Positions 1 through 11,659 of a DNA stretch of 64,000 nucleotides are shown in pieces; position 1 is the first letter of the stretch; each line of letters begins with the position of its first letter. The notes under the pieces were generated by a model. It searched no databases. It was given only the letters and a program-made list of their open reading frames with translations, and was not told the origin of the DNA. The stretch spans positions 1,917,305-1,981,304 of the forward strand of contig SCFE01000024.1 in assembly GCA_004352715.1 (NCBI GenBank), in the 5' to 3' direction. Both the position numbers and the translations under genes were made by a program. The stretch is from Hofstenia miamia (Eukaryota; Xenacoelomorpha; Acoela).

Positions 1-703
1 ATATATAATGTTAATCAGCATTGCTATCATATCCAATAGAAATACTGGCATGAGAAAATTTTAATACCTATAATAGTGGAAGTACTGAGTGCAAGCATAC
101 AAAATTTTAATGGAGAGGATCATAATTTAGACAGTATGGAGTTAAGTCCAATTTGTGGTGTAATTTTATTAGTTTCAAACATTATTCTAAAGGCATATAG
201 TAAAATTTTCCTTAAGTAAATGATTTCAAAAATCTAAAAACGTTTTTTAGATGAGTTTCCTTTTTTCATGTTGTTTAATTCTTCTCTTTTTTCCATATTG
301 CTTGTAATAACTGCTGTTAGATCTCTTGGGAGTAATTGATTACAAGTACGATTTTGATTCTACCTTAGAATTCCCTTCTCTGTAAAAGCGAAATAAATCA
401 ATTAGACTGAATTGTATGATATAATCTGTCACTATTGTTCTGTCCATTTGTCTTTTCAACGCAATCAAGTCGAGTTTTTAATAGAAAAGCATGAATCGCG
501 AATCAAGTTCATTAATAAGTTTCATTTAAATATTTCGAACTCTAATTCCATTTTATTAGTTCTATTTAAAAAAACATGACTAATTTTAAGCAGATGTTTA
601 AAATTCACTTTAAATGAAGGCGTAAACATTGGTAATTTATTTCAATAGCTTCTATTGTGTATATTTTTTGTAACTGTGTAAGTGGATATCAATATAGGCA
701 AGA
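1..703. other. Noncoding DNA, nothing recognised
   Basis: AT-rich sequence with stops in all frames and no recognisable domain, RNA gene or repeat. It lies 5' of the first FRAS1/FREM exon seen here, so it is probably intron; the earlier exons of that long gene must lie outside the window. Confidence 0.5.
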
Positions 704-965
704 GTTGGTATTGGGCCAGGTCTAGACATAAGTTGGAGTCGGGTCCAACATTTTGACATAGCAATCGGGTTGAGTCGAGCTTGTCCTATGTTTTCATTGA
801 TTTTGAAACGCATTTACGAGAGGAAAAATAATAATTAACTTGAAAGCTTAAATTTTTAATGATAAAAAATTACATTTAAATTAAATCAGCCCTGTATTAT
901 TAGCTTCTATGGCATTGATGTTGTCTGCTGAGTAGGGAGCGTTTCTGAAATAAATCAGCCCTGCT
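704..965 (+). repeat. Partial copy of a GGGT-rich dispersed repeat
   Basis: Begins GTTGGTATTGGGCC and runs through GGGT-rich sequence to the phrase AAATCAGCCCTG, which occurs twice about 60 bases apart. The same order of motifs (GTTGGAATTGG, GGGT-rich part, TGTTTTAATTGGT, AATGATAAAAAA, TTTAATCAGCCCTG) occurs in reverse complement near 13.84-14.03 kb, at the right end of the 1.5 kb element there. This looks like a 5' fragment of that family. It is a nonautonomous DNA transposon by structure; no protein is encoded. Confidence 0.45.
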
Positions 966-1439
966 ACTAAAAAATCTCTCTCAAATTATGCTAATGTAAG
1001 TTTAACAACTAACAATTACTTGGCGGCTTTAGAAAGTTGCGGATCCCTTGCTTTCTTTACTGATAACATGTAAGAATATTTTCCTCCATTTTGTATGGCA
1101 TTTCCAACTCGTAGTCTTCAAGTTTAGTGATTTGCCGCTACAGCTTTTTTAAGCACGTCTATAGCGATTTCAAGAAGTTCAACTTTGTAAGTTTGTAAGC
1201 TAAGGTTTTGTTGTTTTTACAAAGAGGTTGATTCTTCAACGTAACTATGATTTAGAAAATAAGATATAATAGTTTTTGGTTAAACCTATTCTCGAGAAAG
1301 AAATATTATATTTCTCATATTTAGTTTAGGATCCAAAAGCGAGCTATTGTCATTACAATGGAATACTAAATGTTAAAACGATGTCATATCCTACTTTTAT
1401 TCTGATGCAAATAATTAAGAAACCTAGTATTTAAAACAA

Positions 1440-1609
1440 CATAGAACCAGTAGCGGGTTTAGGGGGGCAGGGAGTGACCGCTTCACTCACTTTTAGGGCC
1501 AGCTGGAAACATTTTATTAAGAATTTTCTCTCCTCCACAATTGTGTACTGTAAAAATGGAGGTCGGCCCCCTCCGTTTTAAAAATCCGAAATGCGCTTCT
1601 GCATAGAAC
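1440..1609. mobile_element. hAT-type MITE, 154 bp, with 8-bp target duplication
   Basis: The element spans 1448-1601. Its left end reads CAGTAGCGGGTTT and its right end, reverse complemented, reads CAGAAGCGCATTT, the CAG-start expected of hAT ends. It is flanked by a perfect 8-bp duplication CATAGAAC at 1440-1447 and 1602-1609, the length typical of hAT. It has no coding capacity. A GGGGGGC run near the left and GGGGGCC (on the other strand) near the right add subterminal symmetry. Confidence 0.75.
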
Positions 1610-2249
1610 TATTTTAAAGTAATTATCTTCTATTTTGATTCATATATTTCGCCAGTTTTTAATAAATGGCAAAGCTATAAATATATCTTTGTGTAATAAA
1701 ACAATTTATAACAGCGTAATGGCGAAACTTCATCATTGCAAAGACTTATTTAAATTATATTTGTATTCTTTTATTTTTGTGAGCAATTTGAAAATGAAGT
1801 TTCTTTAAAACTGGGATTGAATTGTTTTGTTTCCCATGGTGATTGTAGCATTATTTCTTACTATTTGCAATCATTTATCCACTTCCCCACATTTGGTTCT
1901 TTTGAAAGTAGCTTTTTGCTTTAGTAGGAGACCCATTTTAGTAAAATAATCGTGCCAAAGTTTCTCTTTAAATAGGTGTGTTCAATAGTTCCTACAGGTG
2001 TCTTTTAAAATTCGATCAAGATTTCAACCTTTATAACCTTGCAAGTCTGATATTACATAATTTGATTTTTGCAATCAAGATTTTCTGACCCCTACCGAGT
2101 TCTTGAACTACTTGCTCGATATCATCGCCATTCTATGTTCTATATTTACAGCTTAGATTTACTTTTTTTACTGAAAGTAATTAAGAAAAAAATGAGTGGA
2201 AAGTTTTGTTGAAATGCTTTTTTTGGCACATAATGAGATATATTTTTAG

Positions 2250-4058
2250 ATGATAGTGCCTTATGCACGTGTAATGGTGTACATTCAAGATGAAAAGATT
2301 TTAGATGGTGCTGAGGGATTCCCTTCAGAACCCGTGGTTGTACCTTTAGGAGGGGATCCCGATCCAACTAAAAGTGGACGTCAGAAAAAAGACAGAGCAC
2401 TAGCTGGTTATCCCCTCATTTGTATAACGGTAATTATTAACAAATCACAATGACTATGTATTAATAAAGTTCCAGAATATGAAGTATATATTAAAAGTTG
2501 AGTTAGATTTTACTTTGAGAATCTTCTTATTTTTGGAATAAACCATTAATCTATTATGAGTGGTTTGGATTAAATTTCTTCAAATGATAATTCCAAATGA
2601 AATTTTAATATCTCGCTTTTAAAATATTGAATTTTATCAATAAATTATTTCTTGTGTAATATAATGAGTATTTCAGAATGTTGCAATAAATGTTCTTTTT
2701 CATATCAATGTAGGATATGAATTGGCAAAATGATTCGTTCATTCTTATGGTGATTTAATTTTTAGCCATGTGATCCTAAGTACTACAACTACAAAACAGT
2801 ATTCAAGAAACAGTGCGATGAAATGTCTATTCAGAATAACCGAACACGTTACAAATGGGTCGTTCGTACCCCAGTCGAATATCCTGCGCATAGTAGCGAA
2901 GAATTTGTTAAGGACAATGGTTTCCTGGTTAATCCTCCTGGAAACGTATTAGACTCTGCCTTCTTTTTTCAATCGAGTACGGTGCAATGCATTGTAACAC
3001 CTGTAGTGCGAAATGGTCAAGCAGGTAAAACTTTTCTCATTAGTTTAAGCAAATATGTTTTTAAATAGTTTTTTTGATATCTACTCAAATATGGACTTGC
3101 TCTATACAACAATTTTTAGTTAATAAAATATTTTATTCAATCTCGGATTATATTATGTGAAGCTATAAGCATGTAATGTGTGTAGTTGTAGGTAAATTCT
3201 TTTAAAGTCCAACATTTCTAATGACGAATGTTAATTAATTTGAATATATCGTTAAATATTTATTAGAATCCATAATATTTAAAATATAGGGTACAATAAT
3301 ATGTCAAAGGTGGTGCAGTAAGAGTGCGTCTATATAGTATTCACCGTATTTGTGAGCCAAGGGTTTCGAAATCTCAAAAAATTGAAAGGAGATCGAACCT
3401 AAGATGCTCTCTATATCTCATTTCGAATTTCTTATACAAATTGGTGTTAGTTTTTTTACTATTTTTATGTAGTGGAAAAGGATTCTAGCTTTTTTCATTT
3501 TAAGTTTATCCCAAGCGGTTGCCTCAGAAACTATGGGAACTACGTAACTAATCTTGTAGGTTTAGATGCTGTCACACTGTGCTGAAATCAAATGAGATAT
3601 GTTTGACAGATTTGACAAATTTAGAGTTAGAAGAACATATATTTAGTTTGCATTTTCAACACCTTCATACAATAGAAATTAACCAAGGAAGTTACCATTT
3701 TAAGGCCAAGTTCAAAATTTCACTAGCCAATTAATAATGAGTCATTGAATCACTGACTTACATCAACTTAGGCTACGGTTAGACTATGTGAGTGGTCACG
3801 CGAGAACTGTCAAATTTTTTTTGAATCGCACATCTTAACCACCCGAGACAATTAGCAATGTGAAGTGATTTTGTAACTGATCTTGCTACCAATCACATAG
3901 CCTAACCGTAGCCTTATATACTCACTTGAAATAGTGAAACGTTGGTTATTCCGACGACCAGACCATATGCTAATTTCCGAACGATTTAAGACATCATCAA
4001 AACCAAACTTCTACTGCAATTTTGTGGTGAATATGACATGTAATTCAATTGAAAACTG

Positions 4059-4092
<34 letters not shown>

Positions 4093-5145
4093 TATTTGAT
4101 ATCCTGCGATAGCCAAGATGAGTTTTTAGGTGCTAATAAGAAGAGCATAAAAATCACACTTCCTTCCAATGAAACAGCTTGTAGCTCAAGCAGTTATGGA
4201 CCAACCTCTTATGCAACATTCAACTACAATAACTCTCTTGACTCAAAAAACAAATTTCATCTCTTTGTAAAGACTAATCACAATGCTGGAACCGTTGTCG
4301 TTGTTTCCATGCGCACACTTGATGATCAGGATATCGATGATTTGCTTGCTACTTCCTATTTGGAGGGTGATGAATACTTGAAAGCCACCGAATCACAGAA
4401 GGATCTTCAAAATAAGAACATCTTTAACGCCCGTTGCTCCAATTTGGCCTTCTATTGGAAGGAGAGCAACAGTTTTCCTGATGACGAGGGATTTATTCAT
4501 CCTCAGGGTAAGAATCTACATCAAAACCGAAATCATCAGCACGATGCCACCGTAAGAGGAAGCAGTGTTGTGACCTATTATTCTAACTTGGACATGAACA
4601 ACTGCGAGTGGAAATTCAACGGATATTTTTCTTTGGCGCAATTGACCCAACGATGCTCATCAATTCAAGAAATCTTACCAACTGTTAGTATACTTAATTT
4701 TACTTTCAGCGATCCTCGTTTAGTTATTGTCGTACTCAAAGAGTTAAGATTATTCCTTTGTATAACTAAATTTATTATAAAATGTGTCTTTGTGCGGTTA
4801 GAGTAGAGCAGAGACTGAATCTGCAGTTATGTGTAAACTCTAAGCAATTTGAGATGATCAAAAATTTTAAAAATTTTATTATGAACTTTCATTTTAGTTG
4901 TAGTTTTCATGTTTTTGTTGAATATTGCTTCGAAATTTTGTAAAAAATATTTTTGGAGATTAGTTTCTCTGTCGTTTAGGCAGACTCCTCGCGAGTTTCT
5001 TTAATTAAGTTGAAGGTTCCTCTACGTCTGTACATTGTTAAGAGAATGGCTCAGTTCAACCGTAATTGGAAGATTTCACAGGTGATTAAGTTGGATCAAC
5101 AAATGACATTCGCTTACGGGACAGATGCAGACATTATGTTACAAG
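2250..5145 (+). CDS. FRAS1/FREM2: FRAS1/FREM-family ECM protein, four internal exons
   Basis: FRAS1 and FREM proteins are huge extracellular proteins (CSPG and Calx-beta repeats, then a C-terminal region and often a membrane anchor) that link epithelium to basement membrane. Exons inferred from frame and splice sites: 2250-2429, 2766-3024, 4118-4683 and 4980-5145, with phases 0, 1, 0 and 1 at their 3' ends. They encode the conserved stretch after the last Calx-beta domain. Exon 2 opens with PCDPKYYNYKTVFKKQCDE, close to the vertebrate PCDP..C-D-E motif; exon 3 has the N-L-x2-N-C-x-W pattern of the family; exon 4 has LKVPLRLYI, matching the family V-P-L-x-x-x-Y segment. Upstream exons lie outside the window. 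No following exon occurs on this strand: the continuation is on the other strand at 31.0-24.8 kb. The 3' splice site of exon 3 is the least certain (4113 or 4118); 4118 keeps phase. Confidence 0.88.
3768..3916. mobile_element. PIF/Harbinger-type MITE, 143 bp, in a FRAS1/FREM intron
   Basis: The element at 3771-3913 has inverted ends: left GGCTACGGTTAGACTATGTG, right CACATAGCCTAACCGTAGCC, nearly perfect for about 26 bases. It is flanked by TTA at 3768-3770 and 3914-3916. A 3-bp TTA duplication with GG-start ends suits PIF/Harbinger. It sits in the intron between the second and third FRAS1/FREM exons. A related copy lies at 12.36 kb. Confidence 0.7.
4060..4085. repeat. (TA)n microsatellite
   Basis: About 13 TA units just upstream of the third FRAS1/FREM exon, inside the intron; it leaves that exon with a poor polypyrimidine tract. 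Confidence 0.9.
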
Positions 5146-5751
5146 GTCAATCATCCACTAGAGCGATCAATGAAGGTGACATTTTATATTCAACTTTAAA
5201 ACAAACTGACTAGCATGAGTGAATTAGATCAATCCTTATACTGTTGTCATATATAAAAACTATAAATATAATATCAAAATTCGATGCAATATTTTTTTGT
5301 TAGAGTATCAAAGTACCAAAAATTCTTATAGATTTTACATGTCTATGTGTCTATTCACTTACAAAAGAAATGCATTTTAACTAGATTTGACAGTTCCTAC
5401 CATTTTAAGTATTACTTTATTTTTAAAATTCTAGCAAGGTTCTTAAATAAAACAATATTTTGACTTACGGTTGTCTGGAAATTGTTATTATGTCATGGCG
5501 GTAAATTATTTTCAAAACATGTATTTTCTAAGATATAATTCTTGATCGTTTTTGCTTGATATAATGATATTCTTTAAAGCAGTTGGATTTGTTGATTAAG
5601 AATTCAAATAGCTTCCACAGAAATGCAAATCTTGACTTTAAGTTTTTGTTTGAAATGCTTTTTGTATTTTACAATAGTAGTTTGTTGCAATCTCTTTCGA
5701 GATTGAAAAAGCCAAATGTTTAATTTTTTTAAAAATGCATCAAATAATTTT
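5146..5751. other. Intron-like DNA after the fourth exon
   Basis: Begins with a GTCAAT donor directly after ACAAG at 5141-5145. Reading through the donor gives only about 22 further codons, unlike the family. The rest is AT-rich noncoding DNA up to the first scaffold gap. Confidence 0.55.
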
Positions 5752-6751
5752 NNNNNNNNNNNNNNNNNNNNNNNNNNNNNNNNNNNNNNNNNNNNNNNNN
5801 NNNNNNNNNNNNNNNNNNNNNNNNNNNNNNNNNNNNNNNNNNNNNNNNNNNNNNNNNNNNNNNNNNNNNNNNNNNNNNNNNNNNNNNNNNNNNNNNNNNN
5901 NNNNNNNNNNNNNNNNNNNNNNNNNNNNNNNNNNNNNNNNNNNNNNNNNNNNNNNNNNNNNNNNNNNNNNNNNNNNNNNNNNNNNNNNNNNNNNNNNNNN
6001 NNNNNNNNNNNNNNNNNNNNNNNNNNNNNNNNNNNNNNNNNNNNNNNNNNNNNNNNNNNNNNNNNNNNNNNNNNNNNNNNNNNNNNNNNNNNNNNNNNNN
6101 NNNNNNNNNNNNNNNNNNNNNNNNNNNNNNNNNNNNNNNNNNNNNNNNNNNNNNNNNNNNNNNNNNNNNNNNNNNNNNNNNNNNNNNNNNNNNNNNNNNN
6201 NNNNNNNNNNNNNNNNNNNNNNNNNNNNNNNNNNNNNNNNNNNNNNNNNNNNNNNNNNNNNNNNNNNNNNNNNNNNNNNNNNNNNNNNNNNNNNNNNNNN
6301 NNNNNNNNNNNNNNNNNNNNNNNNNNNNNNNNNNNNNNNNNNNNNNNNNNNNNNNNNNNNNNNNNNNNNNNNNNNNNNNNNNNNNNNNNNNNNNNNNNNN
6401 NNNNNNNNNNNNNNNNNNNNNNNNNNNNNNNNNNNNNNNNNNNNNNNNNNNNNNNNNNNNNNNNNNNNNNNNNNNNNNNNNNNNNNNNNNNNNNNNNNNN
6501 NNNNNNNNNNNNNNNNNNNNNNNNNNNNNNNNNNNNNNNNNNNNNNNNNNNNNNNNNNNNNNNNNNNNNNNNNNNNNNNNNNNNNNNNNNNNNNNNNNNN
6601 NNNNNNNNNNNNNNNNNNNNNNNNNNNNNNNNNNNNNNNNNNNNNNNNNNNNNNNNNNNNNNNNNNNNNNNNNNNNNNNNNNNNNNNNNNNNNNNNNNNN
6701 NNNNNNNNNNNNNNNNNNNNNNNNNNNNNNNNNNNNNNNNNNNNNNNNNNN
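5752..6751. other. Scaffold gap, exactly 1000 N
   Basis: A run of exactly 1000 N. The fixed size shows that the true length is unknown and that the pieces on either side were joined by linking information only, so their orientation is not guaranteed. Confidence 0.99.
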
Positions 6752-8110
6752 TCGTTAATAATTTGTTAGGTAAAACTGTATTAAATGCTGAACTGAAATC
6801 GAGAAAGTTTACTCGGACAATCGTTGTTTCTTTGTCATCTAAATTGGTGATGACGTGATGAAGAAAAACAACAAGTGCATCATGCAAATTGATAGCCGTC
6901 GTTAGATTTCTGAAGTGCTCTAACACCAACTGGAATTACCAATCTTTCAAGACATTTTGAGGGAATAGCAGTGAGACAAACTGGGCAAAAATTTTTATTA
7001 ACCTTTTGATCAGCATTGGGTCTTTTCAATAAGGGTATAACATTTGAAGTTTTCCACTGAGATGGGTGATATTGCTTTTCAATAATGTCATTAAAAATCA
7101 TCATGAATATCTCAGCAANGTTTACTCTGACAATTGTTGTTTCTTTGTCACCTAAATTGGTGATGACGTGATGAAGAAAAACAACAAGTGCATCGGTAGT
7201 CGAAAGGCCCTTTTGATATGCAAATTGATAGCCGTCGTTAGATTTCTGAAGTGCTCTAACACCAACTGGAATTACCAATCCTTCAAGACATTTTGAGGGA
7301 ATAGCAGTGAGACAAACTGGGCGAAAATTTTTACTAACCTTTTGATCAGCATTGGGTCTTTTCAATAAGGGCATAACATTTGAAGTTTTCCACTGAGATG
7401 GGTGATATTGCTTTTCAATAATGTCATTAAAAATCATCATGAATATCTCAGCAAGATCATCGGCAAACATATTGAATAACCATGATGGAAGTCCAACTGG
7501 TCCATTAGCCTTATCAATTTTACATTGACTGAATACTTTGCGTACTTCAGAACACCGAATTTTAGCTGGTTTACAACTTGATTTTGAAAAACTTATATCT
7601 TTGTAAGAGTTATCATTGAATCTTGTAAAAAAATTGTTTAGTTCACATGCTCTATCAAATGTTACTAGAGGTTTTTCATTTTTATTCTTTGTAAATTTTT
7701 TCATTAATTGCCAAAGTTCGTTGCCATTACTTTTCATTTGTTGAAACCTGAGATTCCGCTTAGAGAATACATATTTATTAATCTTTCGCTGAAAATTGTT
7801 TCGTAAATGTGTGTCATTATTTTTTATAGCAATAGTTTTTTCTTTGTATATTTTCTTCAAAATATTCGCTAACAGTGACAACAGTCTCTTCAACATCATT
7901 AGAATTATACAGTACATTCCAATCCGTTTGTTCCAAAATGGTGCTAAGATGATCCAAGTTATCTTGTTCAGGCTGTTGTATCCACTTCCAGTGTTTTTGT
8001 TTCTTAAAATTATTTGTATTCAAGTGGTATTATTAGAATACCTTTATGGAAATGGGTCACAGGATTAATACCAAGAATAGGAGAATATTCAGTTGCAGTC
8101 ATCTTATATC
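6752..8110 (-). mobile_element. CR1/L2-like LINE fragment (linker and N-terminal RT)
   Basis: Reading on the - strand, the linker between endonuclease and reverse transcriptase comes first (8023-7817), then the RT start (to about 7120), including a KANGPVGLPSWLF motif, the FRPVCLTAIPSKCLE motif and, next to the gap, motif A as FLDFSSAFNT. The D-F-S-S-A-F-N form is typical of CR1/L2/Rex1 elements. RT converts element RNA to DNA at the target site. The YxDD motif and the 3' end would fall in the 1000-N gap; the endonuclease is missing. The frame around the single N at 7119 is distorted by a duplicated segment. Treat as a truncated copy. Confidence 0.8.
6807..7458. repeat. Direct duplication meeting at a single N (assembly join)
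   Basis: 6807-7118 and 7120-about 7455 are near-identical copies of the same LINE segment, offset by about 313 bases. The first copy lacks about 23 bases present in the second (GGTAGTCGAAAGGCCC part) and has scattered substitutions. The first copy stops exactly at the N and the second starts directly after it. This is what two overlapping contig ends, or two haplotypes, joined without merging look like. Confidence 0.75.
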
Positions 8111-8120
8111 ATAACGCGTA

Positions 8121-8431
8121 ATGATTTCGTTACGAGCAGTCGGCTCTGATGAGCGCGCTTTGCTGAAAACAATTACCTCCGCAGCATCCGCAGATGCTTC
8201 GTTAACACAATTATCGCGCACGAAGTTATTAGCACCGTTTAACGCATTGTCAAAAGAATAACTCTGTACATTTCATTCACTTCTATCAAAACTTTCTGAA
8301 ACATGCCACGCTGAAGAAGATGCAATCACCATTGATAAACAAACGCAAATCACACCAAACAACTGCAACACACAAACACAAACGTCATCACCAGAAAATC
8401 CAACGCCTGAAGATCTGAATCACTCCAAACT
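8121..8431 (+). other. Unassigned coding-like stretch running into a gap
   Basis: An abrupt rise in GC compared with the neighbours. One frame runs ATG (8121) for 46 codons to a TAA at 8259-8261, then stays open for the remaining 170 bases to the gap. The second part is rich in Thr, Gln, Asn, Pro and Ser (for example TQTSSPENPTPEDLNHSK), like a disordered protein segment. I recognise no domain. It could be a host exon with a wrong base, a transposon ORF1 piece, or chance. Confidence 0.3.
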
Positions 8432-9431
8432 NNNNNNNNNNNNNNNNNNNNNNNNNNNNNNNNNNNNNNNNNNNNNNNNNNNNNNNNNNNNNNNNNNNNN
8501 NNNNNNNNNNNNNNNNNNNNNNNNNNNNNNNNNNNNNNNNNNNNNNNNNNNNNNNNNNNNNNNNNNNNNNNNNNNNNNNNNNNNNNNNNNNNNNNNNNNN
8601 NNNNNNNNNNNNNNNNNNNNNNNNNNNNNNNNNNNNNNNNNNNNNNNNNNNNNNNNNNNNNNNNNNNNNNNNNNNNNNNNNNNNNNNNNNNNNNNNNNNN
8701 NNNNNNNNNNNNNNNNNNNNNNNNNNNNNNNNNNNNNNNNNNNNNNNNNNNNNNNNNNNNNNNNNNNNNNNNNNNNNNNNNNNNNNNNNNNNNNNNNNNN
8801 NNNNNNNNNNNNNNNNNNNNNNNNNNNNNNNNNNNNNNNNNNNNNNNNNNNNNNNNNNNNNNNNNNNNNNNNNNNNNNNNNNNNNNNNNNNNNNNNNNNN
8901 NNNNNNNNNNNNNNNNNNNNNNNNNNNNNNNNNNNNNNNNNNNNNNNNNNNNNNNNNNNNNNNNNNNNNNNNNNNNNNNNNNNNNNNNNNNNNNNNNNNN
9001 NNNNNNNNNNNNNNNNNNNNNNNNNNNNNNNNNNNNNNNNNNNNNNNNNNNNNNNNNNNNNNNNNNNNNNNNNNNNNNNNNNNNNNNNNNNNNNNNNNNN
9101 NNNNNNNNNNNNNNNNNNNNNNNNNNNNNNNNNNNNNNNNNNNNNNNNNNNNNNNNNNNNNNNNNNNNNNNNNNNNNNNNNNNNNNNNNNNNNNNNNNNN
9201 NNNNNNNNNNNNNNNNNNNNNNNNNNNNNNNNNNNNNNNNNNNNNNNNNNNNNNNNNNNNNNNNNNNNNNNNNNNNNNNNNNNNNNNNNNNNNNNNNNNN
9301 NNNNNNNNNNNNNNNNNNNNNNNNNNNNNNNNNNNNNNNNNNNNNNNNNNNNNNNNNNNNNNNNNNNNNNNNNNNNNNNNNNNNNNNNNNNNNNNNNNNN
9401 NNNNNNNNNNNNNNNNNNNNNNNNNNNNNNN
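8432..9431. other. Scaffold gap, exactly 1000 N
   Basis: A second run of exactly 1000 N. With the run at 62405-63404 it delimits a 53-kb contig (9432-62404) that contains the reversed FRAS1/FREM exons. Confidence 0.99.
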
Positions 9432-9504
9432 GATCCACGCTCAGCATAGGCCAGCTAAATCCATTGGTACCCAAGCCCAGTTATATCCATTGTATATGAT
9501 TCAG
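9432..9504 (+). other. Possible exon end with consensus 5' splice site
   Basis: Starting at the gap edge, the frame from 9433 is open for 24 codons and ends CAG followed by GTAAGT (9505-9510), a perfect donor. The peptide ends TQAQLYPLYMIQ. No family is recognised, and 24 open codons can occur by chance. Whether it belongs with the coding-like stretch on the other side of the gap is unknown. Confidence 0.3.
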
Positions 9505-9510
9505 GTAAGT

Positions 9511-11100
9511 GAATGAATGAGTAGGAGTCAACACTATGTTCTTAAGTATGCATGAGTTATATAACTATATATATGTCACTTATAACATTCGGTCAAGGTC
9601 GAGTCAGGCTAAGTACGAAAAATATTATGAAAGAATTATAAAAATAAAACGGAATTAATTATCTCTTAGTCCATATAAAATAAACTCTAAGAGAAAACAC
9701 TCTCAACTGTTTTACTCAAATTAGTTCCAGCTAATGAGCAATGATTGGTTCCTCAAAAATGCATATGGAAGATGCCTTGGAAAATGTCAATAAACTGACA
9801 ATTTAAATTTACAAAACAAGTCCTAATGATTATCACATTTTCTATGTGGCTTACACACAAAGAATATGTAAATTCCCATGATAATCAAAAGTAGAAAATC
9901 TTGAAAAGTTCTTGGAGATTTCTTAGAGTATTTTGTGAAAAAACTTGAATAAACTTGGCGAGAAATTTTCAAGAAATTCCATGAAGCCCAAAAATCATGG
10001 AAGATCTTGCAAAGTTATTGGAAATTTCAAAAAATTTTCCGTTGATTATACTTGAAATTTGACAGGAAATTTTTAAGAAATTCTAATAGTCATGAAAGAA
10101 ATATGCACAAAATTGCAAGAAGTCGCCAAAAATCTAAAATGTAATTTGAAAGTAATTATCAGAACCAATACTTTATGCGTGACATATTCATGATTTTATT
10201 TAAAGTTATTTGGCTTCACATAAAAAAGGAAAATATACAAAAATGTTAATGACTTTTTCAGGGTTATATTTTCACATTTCTTTTATTTTAATTGTTTGAG
10301 TCTGTTTTTCCTCAACGTGCTGATATAGGGTAGATTCCATCCATGTTTGCGGATTTTCTCCATATCTCGCAAAAACCACTCAAAAACAGGAAAATTATAT
10401 GTGTAATTAAAATATTAAAATTCCGAATAACTTCCGTTTCAATTTTGTACTTCAGTTTATCCCCTAAACTATTTCTATGCTCCAAATAGCGGTGAGAATT
10501 TTATGAAACATATTTTGGTAAAATTAAGTACAATTACTAACTACAATAACAAATTAGTTTAGATTAGGGTTTAGCAGGCACGGGTAGGGCGGGTACGGGT
10601 AAAGAATAAAAATAACGAATATTTTGCTAAAAGGATAGCACTTATTGAGGGAGCTATATTAGTAACTTGCATTAAATGTATATAAACCGTCTGAGATGTA
10701 ATATTTAAGCATCAAGCAATTTAATCACGATTATTATAATATTAAAACTGTTGTTGGGTAAAAATATCAAGAACTTGCTGGTTATTCGTGGCAAATATAT
10801 AATTAATGCTTAGTTTTGCATAGTTTTTTAATTATATTTGCTTGGAGTTATTAATGCATGACTTGTAAATTGAACACACAGGTATTCCGGTGAATGCGGG
10901 TGTACCTTTTCCGGATACGGATATATTTGAACTTCTTGCGGGCGAGTAAGGCCATTAGAAATCTCTTTCCTGCACAGCCCTACTTTAAATCATTATTGTA
11001 TATACTGATTAGCTATTTTTAATGGTGCATGCTGGGATATTAAAGTTATCAATTATTGTAACTGTGATTAATTATAACAAAATTTTCATAATCTCTCTTG
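9511..11100. other. Noncoding DNA with degenerate repeats
   Basis: No gene seen. 9890-10140 holds a degenerate minisatellite built from phrases such as CTTGAAAAGTTCTTGGAG and GAAATTTTCAAGAAATTCC. Short GGGT/GGGC-rich patches near 10575-10605 and 10880-10950 resemble parts of the repeat family at 704-965 and 12.49-14.03 kb. Confidence 0.45.
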
Positions 11101-11126
11101 GTATTAATTGATTAAAAATTTCTTTT

Positions 11127-11327
11127 TTGGAAGTGGTTAAAAATGAGAATGTTCCAATAGTTATGCGAGACAGAATATCCGAGCCATCAAGTTCAAGAAC
11201 ATGTTGTTTTAGTGCGTTTTCACGAGATCGCCCTACGGATTTACATTTTCTTGCCACAAAAATGCACGAAATTAACAGAATATTTGGAAATAAAATAAAC
11301 AAATTTTACCCGCCTGAATACCTGTAG
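11127..11327 (+). other. Unassigned short open frame, 66 codons
   Basis: An ORF with a fairly mixed composition, ending MHEINRIFGNKINKFYPPEYL minus the first residue, in otherwise stop-rich DNA. The opposite strand is also open. No domain recognised; it could be a transposon remnant or chance. Confidence 0.15.
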
Positions 11328-11617
11328 GTTCCATTTTATACACTAAGGTAATAATAATTCTAAATTAATGATGTGTGGATAAGTTAATTTTGCTAACGCT
11401 ACATGCCCTTCATTTTTAAGCTCATATTTGTACCCATCTGATATCTGTATTTAGAATGTCAATTAGTGATTTGCCGATACTCATGTACATTTTAAATGAG
11501 ATTTTTTTCAAAAAATTAATCATAAATAAATGGTTGCAGAAATTAATACATAATAAACTTGATTATGATGGATATTTTATTGCACATTCCTCAATTCTTT
11601 GATGGCAGCAATAAAGT

Positions 11618-11659
<42 letters not shown>

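Noticed and set aside
2146-2367. 73-codon open frame on the - strand
   Set aside because: Antisense to the first FRAS1/FREM exon, which carries the recognisable family sequence.
5604-6929. Long open frames across the first N run
   Set aside because: They exist only because N's are translated as unknown residues; the same is true at 8350-9474 and 62357-63445.
8135-8170. CTGATGA followed by GAAA near 8150, like a hammerhead ribozyme core
   Set aside because: The bases between the two motifs do not pair as stem II (only a G-U pair next to a C-C mismatch), and no stem I/III partners are visible.
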